Under the pieces are notes generated by a model. It saw only the letters and a program-made list of their open reading frames with translations, was not told the origin of the DNA and did not search any database. Shown here in pieces: positions 1 through 6,787 of a stretch of 14,737 nt of DNA. Position 1 is the stretch's first letter. The number at the start of each line of letters is the position of its first letter. Both the position numbers and the translations under genes were made by a program. The DNA is taken from positions 1 through 14,737 of the forward strand of contig JAIRMD010000197.1 in assembly GCA_031258915.1 (NCBI GenBank). Direction: 5' to 3'. Source of the stretch: Prevotellaceae bacterium (GTDB lineage Bacteria > Bacteroidota > Bacteroidia > Bacteroidales > UBA932).

Positions 1-21
1 TTTCTAAAAAGCAAGCATGTG

Positions 22-57
22 CCCTTGCTCCGAGTTTTCGGGGCGAGGTTTTTTTTT
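22..57 (+). terminator. Rho-independent terminator of an upstream + strand gene
   Basis: An 11-bp stem (23-33 pairing with 38-48, including three G-T pairs) closes a GTTT loop and is followed directly by nine T (49-57). This is a textbook intrinsic terminator on the + strand. The gene it serves must lie left of the window, because no coding frame is seen before it. Confidence 0.85.
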
Positions 58-188
58 GCCGCTAATGCACGTATGAAGAATCCTATAAATCATTGGAATA
101 TACCCCAACGTTGCGCGTAATTTGAGAGTGAAAAAAAGCATGAATTGTTGATAAAAAACGAGCAATTGTTTAAAAATTTCTACGGCAA

Positions 189-1373
189 GTGAAAACCCGA
201 ATACAAAAAATTATTTCACAGAAAAAATATATTTTCTTGACCTACGCTGTTTTTGCGCTGGTTGCGAGCATTTCACCGCTGCTGAGAGGTGAGAAAAGTT
301 TAGATGCGAGCGAAATACGCTATACGAAATATAACAACTACGTTATTTTCAAGTCATCGTTTTACCACCTGAAGGAAGGTAAAGATTTATATGCTTTATA
401 CCCGCAGGAGCATTGGGATTTATATAAGTATACCCCAACATTCGCCGCATTTTTCGGAGTGCTGGCGGTAGCTCCCGACTGGCTGGGGCTTACCGCATGG
501 AACTTGCTCAACGCGCTGCTGCTGCTGCTTGCCATCTACTACCTGCCCTTTTTCAGCGACTACAAAAAGGGTTTAATTCTGGCGCTTTGCCTGATTGAGG
601 TGATGACTTCCATGCAAAACAGTCAATCTAACGCGCTGATTGCAGGCTTGATAATTTTGGCCGTGGGGTTGCTGGAAAAAAATAGGTACCTGTGGGCAAC
701 GCTCTGCATGGTACTTTCGGTGTACATAAAGCTGTTTGGCGTTGTAGGCTTTGCTTTACTTCTGCTGTACCCCAAAAAGCTGAAGCTGGCGTTATGCTCG
801 CTGGCGTGGGCGGTTGTTTTGTTTGCCGTTCCTCTGATTTTTATCAGCCCGCAACAGTACGTAAGCTTGATGAAAAGCTACTTAACCCTGCTCTCGCAAG
901 ATCATGCAGCATCTTATGGGTATTCTGTTATGGGATGGCTAAACTCATGGTTTGGATACGCCGGCAGCAAAAATGTGGTGGTGCTGATTGGCGCCGCAGT
1001 ATTCATGGCGCCATTTTGCAGAATAAAAAGCTATGGGGATGAAGCGATTCGTGTTTTGATGCTGGCCTCCACTTTGGTGTGGATAGTTATATTCAACCAC
1101 AAAGCGGAGTCGCCAACGTTTGTTATAGCTATTGCCGGAGCAGCGCTGTGGTTTGTGCACGCCAAAAAAAATATCGTGAATATTATCCTGTTTACTTGTG
1201 CTTTTATTTTCGCCTCGCTATCGCCCACCGATATTTTCCCTCGCTTCATACGGGAAGAATTTGTAAAGCCATACTGCCTAAAAGCGGTGCCGTGTATTTT
1301 TATTTGGGGAAAAATTACGTATGACCTGCTTACTCGTAAAACAGGCATAGCCTCGAAGCCGCTGCTCAAGTGA
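189..1373 (+). CDS. Membrane glycosyltransferase of the DUF2029 / GT87 type
   Basis: A 394-residue polytopic membrane protein, starting at GTG (189). It has a hydrophobic first segment at about residues 13-33 and then many leucine-rich helices broken by short loops. The segments YKYTPTF (about 80), NSQSNAL (about 145) and YIKLFG (about 178) fit the DUF2029 family (GT87), known as polyprenyl-phosphate-dependent GT-C mannosyltransferases that work on the outer face of the inner membrane. The overall length fits the family. The true acceptor and donor cannot be read from the sequence. It stands alone on + and converges with trpF 67 bp away. A GTG start is less common, but no ATG in this frame lies near. 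A possible -7 box TAATTTG at 118-124 is one base short of consensus. The family call is fairly sure; the substrate is unknown. Confidence 0.75.
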   Translation: MKTRIQKIISQKKYIFLTYAVFALVASISPLLRGEKSLDASEIRYTKYNNYVIFKSSFYHLKEGKDLYALYPQEHWDLYKYTPTFAAFFGVLAVAPDWLGLTAWNLLNALLLLLAIYYLPFFSDYKKGLILALCLIEVMTSMQNSQSNALIAGLIILAVGLLEKNRYLWATLCMVLSVYIKLFGVVGFALLLLYPKKLKLALCSLAWAVVLFAVPLIFISPQQYVSLMKSYLTLLSQDHAASYGYSVMGWLNSWFGYAGSKNVVVLIGAAVFMAPFCRIKSYGDEAIRVLMLASTLVWIVIFNHKAESPTFVIAIAGAALWFVHAKKNIVNIILFTCAFIFASLSPTDIFPRFIREEFVKPYCLKAVPCIFIWGKITYDLLTRKTGIASKPLLK

Positions 1374-1386
1374 AAAAGCTAAGAGC

Positions 1387-1410
1387 GAAAAACGCTTACA
1401 GCGTTTTTTT
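1387..1410. terminator. Bidirectional terminator between GT87 gene and trpF
   Basis: Stem AAAAACGC (1388-1395) pairs with GCGTTTTT (1401-1408) around a TTACA loop. The A-run on one side and T-run on the other let it work in both directions. It sits in the 67-bp gap between two convergent genes, as expected for a shared terminator that also ends the trp operon. Confidence 0.75.
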
Positions 1411-1440
1411 GCAAACATGCGACCGTTTGCAATACACCCT

Positions 1441-2061
1441 TCACTCCCTGACGGCCTCGATAAACCTCCCTACCTCCGCAGCATTTTTTACGCCGGGCGA
1501 CGACTCGAAGCGGCTGTTGATGTCAACCGCTGCGCAGCGGGGCAGCCGCAGGGCGGCAACGGTTGCGGTGTCTTCGGGCGCTATCCCGCCGCTCAGGAAA
1601 AACGGCGTTTTGCCGGAGTAGCTTGCCAGCAGCCGGTGGTCGAACTTTTTGCCGGAGCCGCCGCGCTGCGGGGTTTTTGCGTCGAACAAAAAGTAGGCGC
1701 ACGCCTCCTCGTACCGGTGCGTCGCGCCAAAATCTGCTGCCGACTGCACCCCAAATGCCTTAATAATGCCGTAGCCGGATTTTTTGAGAGCTGCGCACGC
1801 GGCGGGCGTTTCGTCGCCGTGCAGCTGCAGCAGGTCGAGGCGGTAGCGTGCAGCCTGCCGTAGGATGTAATCTTTTTCGGCGTTGACAAATACGCCCACG
1901 CGCAACGTTTCCGCCGGCAGCACGCTAAGGGCTTCGGGCATCAGCCCTCCGGCAAAGCGGGGCGAGCGCTCGTAGAAAATAAATCCCATATAGTCGGGCT
2001 GTAGCCGGGCTACCTCGGCGATGTTACCCGCCTCCCTCATTCCGCAGACTTTGACTTTCAT
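1441..2061 (-). CDS. trpF: Phosphoribosylanthranilate isomerase TrpF
   Basis: A 206-residue (beta/alpha)8 barrel enzyme that isomerises N-(5-phosphoribosyl)anthranilate to CdRP, the third step of tryptophan synthesis. It begins MKVKVCGM, with the catalytic cysteine at residue 6. The general acid aspartate is at 127 in LFDAKT, followed by the usual GGSGKKFD loop. The phosphate-binding parts are LSGGIAPED (156-164) and VDINSRFESSPG (179-190); families usually show VDvsSGvE, so the NSRFE variant is slightly different but common in Bacteroidetes. Length is normal for a single-domain TrpF. It is the last gene of the cluster here, separated from trpC by a 158-bp repeat-bearing gap, and no trpA follows it. 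Confidence 0.95.
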   Translation of the reverse strand: MKVKVCGMREAGNIAEVARLQPDYMGFIFYERSPRFAGGLMPEALSVLPAETLRVGVFVNAEKDYILRQAARYRLDLLQLHGDETPAACAALKKSGYGIIKAFGVQSAADFGATHRYEEACAYFLFDAKTPQRGGSGKKFDHRLLASYSGKTPFFLSGGIAPEDTATVAALRLPRCAAVDINSRFESSPGVKNAAEVGRFIEAVRE

Positions 2062-2065
2062 AAAT

Positions 2066-2108
2066 TATAGAAGTATAGAAGTATAGGAGCATTAGGAGCA
2101 TTAGGAGC
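2066..2108. repeat. Short tandem repeats upstream of trpF
   Basis: Two copies of the octamer TATAGAAG (2066-2081, after a shared T) pass into two copies of GCATTAGGA (about 2089-2106). They lie directly before the trpF start codon, between trpC and trpF. The function is unknown; slippage-prone repeats of this type could change the trpC-trpF spacing. Confidence 0.7.
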
Positions 2109-2219
2109 TCAAGTTTTCCACCTTCGGAGAATGTGCAAAACCGTGTATCACCCTCTCCCAATTGGCTGCGCCGAACTCCGTTACAACCAACGTATTATCA
2201 ACAATATACAAATCTATTC

Positions 2220-2261
2220 TTAACTTTCAACTTTCGACTTTCGACTTTCGACTTTCAACTC
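2220..2261. repeat. Heptamer repeat TCRACTT, six units, at trpC 3' end
   Basis: Six consecutive 7-bp units (TTAACTT, TCAACTT, three TCGACTT, TCAACTC) cover the last codons and stop codon of trpC. Read on the - strand they encode the tail KVESRKSKVES. The same heptamer recurs at the trpB 3' end (9607-9627). Because seven is not a multiple of three, each copy gained or lost would change the reading frame of the tail. Confidence 0.85.
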
Positions 2262-3032
2262 CTCAATGAGCTTTCCAAGCGCCTGCGCCGGGTTGCCCGT
2301 TTTCATAAAAATTTCGCCCATCAGGAACCCTTGGAAACCTGCCTTTTGCAGCATTTTCACGGTCTCCGTATCGGAAATGCCGCTCTCGGAGATTTTGGCG
2401 TAGGTGTCGGGAATGAGCGGGGCGAGCGTTAGCGAGGTCGCCGCGTTGGTTGCAAAGGTAGAGAGGTTGCGGTTGTTGACGCCAACGACGTTCACGTGCG
2501 GGTTGATGTGCGCAAGCTCGGCTTCGCAGTGTACCTCCAGCAGCGCCTCGATGTTGATTGAGCGGGCAAACGCAGCCAGCTCTGCGCACTGCTCTCTTGT
2601 CAGCGCGGCGGCGATGAGCAGCGCGGCGTCGGCGCCGGCAATCCGCGCCTCGCACAGCTGGTAGGGGCTAATGATAAAATCCTTGCGGAGCAGCGGTACG
2701 CTCGATGCCCGACGCGCCGCCGCTAAGTCGGCGAGCGAGCCGGCAAAGTACTCCCTGTCGGTGAGCACCGATATGGCGGCCGCGCCGTGCGCCGCGTAGC
2801 CGCTGGCGACGGTTGCCACATCGGCATCCTTGCTGATGAAGCCTTTGGACGGCGAGCGGCGCTTAAACTCGGCGATGATGGGCGTAGCCGAGCGGCGCAG
2901 GCTCTCGGAAAGCGACAGCGCCGGACGCGCAACCCGCTGCGCTTCGCCGTAAATGTCGTCAAAGCTGCGCTGCCTTTGGCAGGCGGCGATTTCTTCGCGC
3001 TTGGTGGCGAGTATTTTTTCCAGAATATTCAT
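2220..3032 (-). CDS. trpC: Indole-3-glycerol-phosphate synthase TrpC
   Basis: A 270-residue barrel enzyme that closes the indole ring of CdRP to give indole-3-glycerol phosphate. The key segments are in order: IIAEFKRRSPSKG (52-64; E55, K57), LLRKDF (114-119; catalytic K117), EALLEVH (162-168; E166), VGVNNRNL (183-190; N187), SESGIS (215-220) and GFLMGE (235-240). The barrel ends at about residue 259. The remaining KVESRKSKVES is an extra tail encoded by the heptamer repeat and is not part of the family fold. The start codon is one base after the trpD stop, so trpD and trpC are likely translationally coupled. Confidence 0.95.
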   Translation of the reverse strand: MNILEKILATKREEIAACQRQRSFDDIYGEAQRVARPALSLSESLRRSATPIIAEFKRRSPSKGFISKDADVATVASGYAAHGAAAISVLTDREYFAGSLADLAAARRASSVPLLRKDFIISPYQLCEARIAGADAALLIAAALTREQCAELAAFARSINIEALLEVHCEAELAHINPHVNVVGVNNRNLSTFATNAATSLTLAPLIPDTYAKISESGISDTETVKMLQKAGFQGFLMGEIFMKTGNPAQALGKLIEELKVESRKSKVES

Positions 3033-3033
3033 T

Positions 3034-4029
3034 TCAGGAGTTTACCTCTATAAATTTTTTCAGCGATTTCAGGGCGCTTCCGCTTTCGATGGACGCTTTC
3101 GCTTTCGCAGCGCAGGCGGCAACGTCAAGCTGCGGGTCGATGGTGCGTATGGCAAAGGCAGCGTTGGCAACAACAACGTTCGTTTGCGCTTCGGTCGCGG
3201 TGTTGCTCAGCACGCGGTCGAATATGGCCGAAGCTTTCTCCACCGTGTCGCCGCCGTACAGCTCGCTCGCTGCGGTGCGCTTAAAGCCGAGCGCTTCGGG
3301 CGTGTAAATGCTCTCGCCGCTGTTGCAGAAGCACTTAAATGCTGAGGTGAGCGATATTTCGTCGTAGCCGTCCAGCGAGTTGACCACCGTAAAGTCGGTG
3401 CCCGTTTGCTGGTAGAGGTAGTAGTACATCCGCGCCAGCTTGAGGTTATACACGCCCAGCATTTGCCGCTTGGGCAGCGTAGGGTTGACCAGCGGGCCAA
3501 GCATGTTGAAAAACGTCCTGACGGCAAGATTTTTGCGCACCGGCGCCACCACCTTTAGGGCAGGGTTGAAAAACTGCGCGTGGAGGAAAGCCATTCCGCA
3601 GGCGTCGAGCGAGCGGCGCATGAGGTCAACGTCTTTGGTGAACTTTACGCCGTGCTGCTCTATCACGTTTGAGGCGCCGCTCACGGAGGTAGAGCCGTAG
3701 TTGCCGTGCTTCACCACCTTGTAGCCCGCGCCGGCAACCGTAAAGCAGGCGGCGGTGGAGATGTTGAACGTGTTTTTGTTGTCGCCGCCCGTGCCCACGA
3801 TGTCGATGGCGTTGTACTCGGACAGGTCAACCGGCACGCGCAGCTCAAGCAGCGCATCGCGAAAGCCCGTCAGCTCATCGATGGTAATGCTGCGCATCAA
3901 AAAAACGGTGATGAAAGCCGCAATCTGGCTCTCGTTGTACTCGCCATGCGCCATGCGAATCAGCACATCCCGAGACTCCTTGCGGTCAAGGTTTTGGTGC
4001 TCAAATAAACGGTATAGCAGATGTTTCAT
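3034..4029 (-). CDS. trpD: Anthranilate phosphoribosyltransferase TrpD
   Basis: A 331-residue enzyme of the nucleoside phosphorylase/TrpD fold that joins anthranilate to PRPP. The small helical domain is split around the alpha/beta domain. PRPP-binding motif GTGGD is at 79-83, followed by NTFNIST (86-92) and KHGNYGSTS (107-115). The anthranilate-site segment AFLHAQFFNPALK and the RTFFNMLGPLVNP stretch follow. Length is normal. The cluster changes character just upstream: the next - strand material toward higher coordinates is gene remnants, not trpG, so trpD is cut off from its usual neighbour by about 2.1 kb. No promoter of the TAnnTTTG type is seen in the 75 bp before the start, so expression may depend on read-through. 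Confidence 0.95.
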   Translation of the reverse strand: MKHLLYRLFEHQNLDRKESRDVLIRMAHGEYNESQIAAFITVFLMRSITIDELTGFRDALLELRVPVDLSEYNAIDIVGTGGDNKNTFNISTAACFTVAGAGYKVVKHGNYGSTSVSGASNVIEQHGVKFTKDVDLMRRSLDACGMAFLHAQFFNPALKVVAPVRKNLAVRTFFNMLGPLVNPTLPKRQMLGVYNLKLARMYYYLYQQTGTDFTVVNSLDGYDEISLTSAFKCFCNSGESIYTPEALGFKRTAASELYGGDTVEKASAIFDRVLSNTATEAQTNVVVANAAFAIRTIDPQLDVAACAAKAKASIESGSALKSLKKFIEVNS

Positions 4030-4104
4030 TGTGAATTAAAATTATTGAGAGTTTTACGTTAGCAAGCATGATACTTTACTTAATTTTTTATTTTTTGTCG
4101 TTAT

Positions 4105-4395
4105 TCATTTGTGATTGCGTATTAAATATTTTCTACCCTTGTTCTTTCCTTCTACTTTCAAAATCCCAATTTCTACAAAGTGGGCAAAATATTTTTTCAC
4201 GCTTACATCTGATTTGCTTGTCAAAAGCTGAGCGCGATAGTTGGCTATTTCACCGTTTTTATCAATGTATCCTGCAATTTGCTCCAAAAATTCCAGCTCG
4301 GCTTTTGTAAGCTTATCGGTAATTATATCGGTAAATATATCGGTAATTTTGCGTACGGGCAATTCTTCCAATGCCTGCAAAATGGAATTCAGCAT
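4105..4395 (-). pseudogene. Winged-helix C-terminal fragment, AlbA_2/ATP-binding-protein-like
   Basis: A 96-residue frame with a strong helix-turn-helix and wing look: LTKAELEFLEQIAGY, then SDVSVKKYFAHFVEIGILKVEG and the basic wing KNKGRKYLI. This resembles the last domain of large AlbA_2 (formerly AAA_4) DNA-binding/ATP-binding proteins, but the rest of such a protein is missing, so I read it as a C-terminal remnant. The part ITDIFTDIITDK is encoded by three 12-bp repeats. It overlaps the region right after the type ISP-like fragment. It could instead be a small stand-alone regulator. Confidence 0.45.
4314..4349. repeat. Three 12-bp tandem repeats (TATCGGTAAnnn)
   Basis: Units 4314-4325, 4326-4337 and 4338-4349 all begin TATCGGTAA. 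On the - strand each codes for four residues, giving the run ITDI-FTDI-ITDK in the winged-helix fragment. The period of 12 keeps the frame. Confidence 0.8.
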
Positions 4396-4400
4396 AAATT

Positions 4401-4712
4401 CTATAGGTAATTGGTGATTATAAGATTGTCGAGCGAATGTCTGTACCTGTCGAACTGTTCTTTCAAGCTACTGTCGCTCAGGTTGACGGGAATGTCTTTT
4501 GCTTCAACATAACCGACAGCAAAATTCCGGTCGGTAATGATATAGTCGGGTGCGCCGCAGGCAATGCGCTTCGGCTCGTTGGTGGCGGTGTAGCGGGGCA
4601 TTAACGCTTCTAACAGGATTTTCAGCGCCGGAAGGTAGCTGTGTTCGGTGGCGTTGCCAGCGCGGTACAGCGCGTTGAGTTCGGTGATGTATTGGCTTAT
4701 GGGGTGGGGCAT
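4401..4712 (-). pseudogene. N-terminal nuclease fragment of a type ISP restriction-modification enzyme
   Basis: A 103-residue frame whose start (MPHPISQYITELN) and pattern NEPKRIACGAPDYIIT match the N-terminal Mrr-like nuclease part of type ISP restriction-modification enzymes as I know them. A PD-(D/E)XK core is visible: D56 in APDYII, then E70 and K72 in VGYVEAKD, 13 residues later. The helicase, methyltransferase and target-recognition domains, which make these enzymes well over 1000 residues long, are absent. The frame stops in DNLIITNYL; deleting the two bases TA at the stop would give NYLEF, the usual continuation, so a 2-bp change seems to have broken it. The following DNA does not look like the rest of the enzyme. 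Confidence 0.6.
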
Positions 4713-4757
4713 ATTCGCAATTTTAGTTTGATTTTAGTAGTATAATCACTAAAACCA

Positions 4758-4988
4758 TTAATAATGAATATTCAAACTATCAAGAACTATTTCGCTAAAC
4801 AAATCATTACTGGTGGTAAAGATATTTATTCGAGATAAATCTTTGTGTCTCAAAGCAATTTTTCTATAAAAATTTTTGTAAGTATCTAATACCATTGAAA
4901 CATCATCACTTGGATTTGAAAAATTTACATTCAATTTATTAAATATTACTGTTTCAATCTTATCAATAATCCAAAGTATAACGAGCAT
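4758..4988 (-). pseudogene. SIR2-like protein fragment
   Basis: A 76-residue frame starting at ATG 4988 (a GTG at 4997 overlapping the previous stop is also possible). The stretch RKIALRHKDLSRINIF followed by TTSNDLFSEIVLDSLNIHY resembles the FTTNYD motif region of SIR2-like domains found in defence proteins, with NYD changed to SND. Family members are several hundred residues longer. After the stop, a shift of reading frame gives INGFSDY, the sort of continuation expected after HY, so a 2-bp loss probably broke the gene. It lies 4 bp after the DUF1016 stop codon and on the same strand. The family assignment is by eye and moderate. Confidence 0.45.
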
Positions 4989-4992
4989 ATTC

Positions 4993-6042
4993 TTATTCAC
5001 TCTTCCCTCCTTTCTCCGCCTGTTGCAGATAAAACATCCTTTTCTGGGTTTCAATTTCGGCTCGCAATTCTTCTTCGGTCGGCAGGTAGAGCATATATTT
5101 GGAAGCGAAAATCTGCCTGTTGTTTTCAGCAAGCGTGTAGCGGACAATCGCATCGCTCTTGTCGGCGCACAGAATAATGCCAATGGGCGGATTGTCGCCC
5201 TCGTTCATCATTTCGCGAGTGTAATAGTTTACATACATCTGCATCTGCCCTAAATCCTGGTGTGCTAAATCATCCATTTTCAAATCGATAAGCACAAAAC
5301 ATTTCAAAATATAATGGTAGAAAACCAAATCAATGTAGAAATCCCTACCATCGAACGAAATGCGTTTTTGGCGGGCAATAAAGGAAAAGCCTCTGCCCAT
5401 TTCCAAAAGAAACTCCTGCAAATGATTGATAACCGCTGTTTCCAAATCTTTTTCGTAGAGATTGGGAGAGGGTTTTATGTCTAAAAACTCTAAAACCACA
5501 GGGTTGCGAATAAAATCTTTTGGGTCGAGCGGCGTAGCTGTCTTTTGGATTTCGGCTGAAACCGCCTCTTTGTCCTGACTTGACAATAAACGCTCGTAAA
5601 AATGCGTATTGATTTGGCGTTCGAGCTGGCGGGTGCTCCAATTTGATTTTACACACTCGTCCATGTAGAAATTGCGGGCTGTTTCATTTTCTACCTTCAT
5701 TATTTTTCTGTAATGCGACCAGCTCAATTCGTGACGCAGCGTGTCACAAATTGGGAAAGTCAGGTAAAATTGTCTGATATAGCGAAGATTGCTTTCGTCG
5801 AAACCCTTTCCAAAATCGCGCGTAAGCTGTTCCGATAGGTATTTGAGCAGCTGTGTTCCGTATTCGGCTCGCTCGCTGCCGGACTGCGCTTCAACAATCT
5901 GTTTGCCAATGAGCCAATACGCCTCGACCATAGCAAAATTGACGGCGGAATATGCTTTTGCTCTCGCTGTGGTCAAAATTTCTTTTATCTGACTATAAAT
6001 CAGATTGCCATTGCTCTTTGATAATGCGTTGCTCTTATTCAT
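4993..6042 (-). CDS. DUF1016 / YhcG-type PD-(D/E)XK nuclease domain protein
   Basis: A 349-residue protein with the two DUF1016 parts. The N-terminal helical part contains AYWLIGKQIVEA, LTRDFGKGFDESNLRYIRQFY and the SWSHYRKIM region. The C-terminal PD-(D/E)XK nuclease-like part has YEKDLE, the first acid in FYIDLVFYH (D238) and FVLIDLKM (D253, K255), then GQMQMYVNYY. Family members are often encoded beside restriction-modification or other defence genes; their target is not well established. I chose ATG 6042 over the longer frame from 6096 because the family-like sequence begins near there and a TATCTTTG -7 box (6063-6070) would lie inside the longer version. The gene is A/T-richer than trpG and trpD around it, suggesting acquisition. 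Confidence 0.85.
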   Translation of the reverse strand: MNKSNALSKSNGNLIYSQIKEILTTARAKAYSAVNFAMVEAYWLIGKQIVEAQSGSERAEYGTQLLKYLSEQLTRDFGKGFDESNLRYIRQFYLTFPICDTLRHELSWSHYRKIMKVENETARNFYMDECVKSNWSTRQLERQINTHFYERLLSSQDKEAVSAEIQKTATPLDPKDFIRNPVVLEFLDIKPSPNLYEKDLETAVINHLQEFLLEMGRGFSFIARQKRISFDGRDFYIDLVFYHYILKCFVLIDLKMDDLAHQDLGQMQMYVNYYTREMMNEGDNPPIGIILCADKSDAIVRYTLAENNRQIFASKYMLYLPTEEELRAEIETQKRMFYLQQAEKGGKSE

Positions 6043-6062
6043 TTGATTTACCAATATTTCGG

Positions 6063-6070
6063 CAAAGATA
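6063..6070 (-). promoter_or_regulatory. Bacteroidetes-type -7 box for the DUF1016 gene
   Basis: On the - strand this reads TATCTTTG, a perfect TAnnTTTG match, about 20 bp before the chosen start codon. The only nearby TTG that could serve as -33 is at 6094-6096, giving a 23-nt spacer that is longer than usual. It suggests the inserted gene carries its own promoter. Confidence 0.45.
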
Positions 6071-6180
6071 CAACTTCTTTTCGTACCGAATCCCAACGAC
6101 TCAGTTTTTCCTTTTATTTTAATTCGCCGCTATTGTGCACCAAACCTTGCTGTCGCCAAGCGCTGCCGGCACTACCTCTT

Positions 6181-6750
6181 TTACCCTTTTTCTATCCAAT
6201 TTTTTATTATCCTCTCGCCCACTGGCGTGAGCACCGATTCGGGGTGGAACTGCACGCCCCGCGTGCGGTGCTGGCGGTGCGCCAGCGCCATGATGCTGCC
6301 GTGCCCGTCCGTTGCCGTTACGCGCAGCGCCTCGGGGAAGTTTTCGGGGCTTACCACCCACGAGTGGTAGCGCCCGGCTTCGAAGCGCTCGCCCAGCCCG
6401 TCAAACAGCAGGTCGGGTGCGGTGACCCGTATTTCGTCGCTCACGCCGTGGTAGACGTTTTTCAGGTTCACCAGCGTCCCGCCAAACGCCTCGCCAATGG
6501 CCTGCATGCCGAGGCATACGCCAAAGATGCTTTTGGTAGCGGCGTACGTCTTTATCACCTCCAGCAGGATGCCGCTTTCGGAGGGAATGCCCGGGCCGGG
6601 CGAGAGCACAATTTTATCGTAGCGAGCAATTGCATCGAGCGCAATTTGGTCGTTGCGCACTACCTCAACGTCGCTACAGCCAAGCTTGCGCAGGGCGTGC
6701 ACGAGGTTGTAGGTGAAGGAATCGTAGCTGTCGAACACAAGGATTTTCAT
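6181..6750 (-). CDS. trpG: Anthranilate synthase glutamine amidotransferase subunit TrpG
   Basis: A 189-residue class I glutamine amidotransferase that supplies ammonia to TrpE for anthranilate formation. The catalytic triad is complete: C79 in FGVCLGMQ, H169 and E171 in VQFHPES. The oxyanion segment LSPGPGIP (49-56) and the HSWVV region are present. Length is that of a single amidotransferase domain with no fused TrpD. TrpG normally follows trpE directly; here a 1.34-kb ATPase gene lies between them, 37 bp upstream. Downstream is the DUF1016 gene after 138 bp. The paralogous role in folate synthesis (PabA) cannot be ruled out by motif, but the cluster makes TrpG the natural reading. Confidence 0.93.
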   Translation of the reverse strand: MKILVFDSYDSFTYNLVHALRKLGCSDVEVVRNDQIALDAIARYDKIVLSPGPGIPSESGILLEVIKTYAATKSIFGVCLGMQAIGEAFGGTLVNLKNVYHGVSDEIRVTAPDLLFDGLGERFEAGRYHSWVVSPENFPEALRVTATDGHGSIMALAHRQHRTRGVQFHPESVLTPVGERIIKNWIEKG

Positions 6751-6787
6751 GAAGATTTCGGGTTAAGATTTTTTTTTGACAAAACGC

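Noticed and set aside
4993..5183. Long version of the SIR2-like fragment running back to 5183
   Set aside because: That part is the out-of-frame shadow of the DUF1016 C-terminus; the SIR2-like sequence only begins near 4988.
6043..6096. Longer start for the DUF1016 protein at 6096
   Set aside because: The extra 18 residues do not look like the family, and a -7 promoter box (6063-6070) falls inside them.
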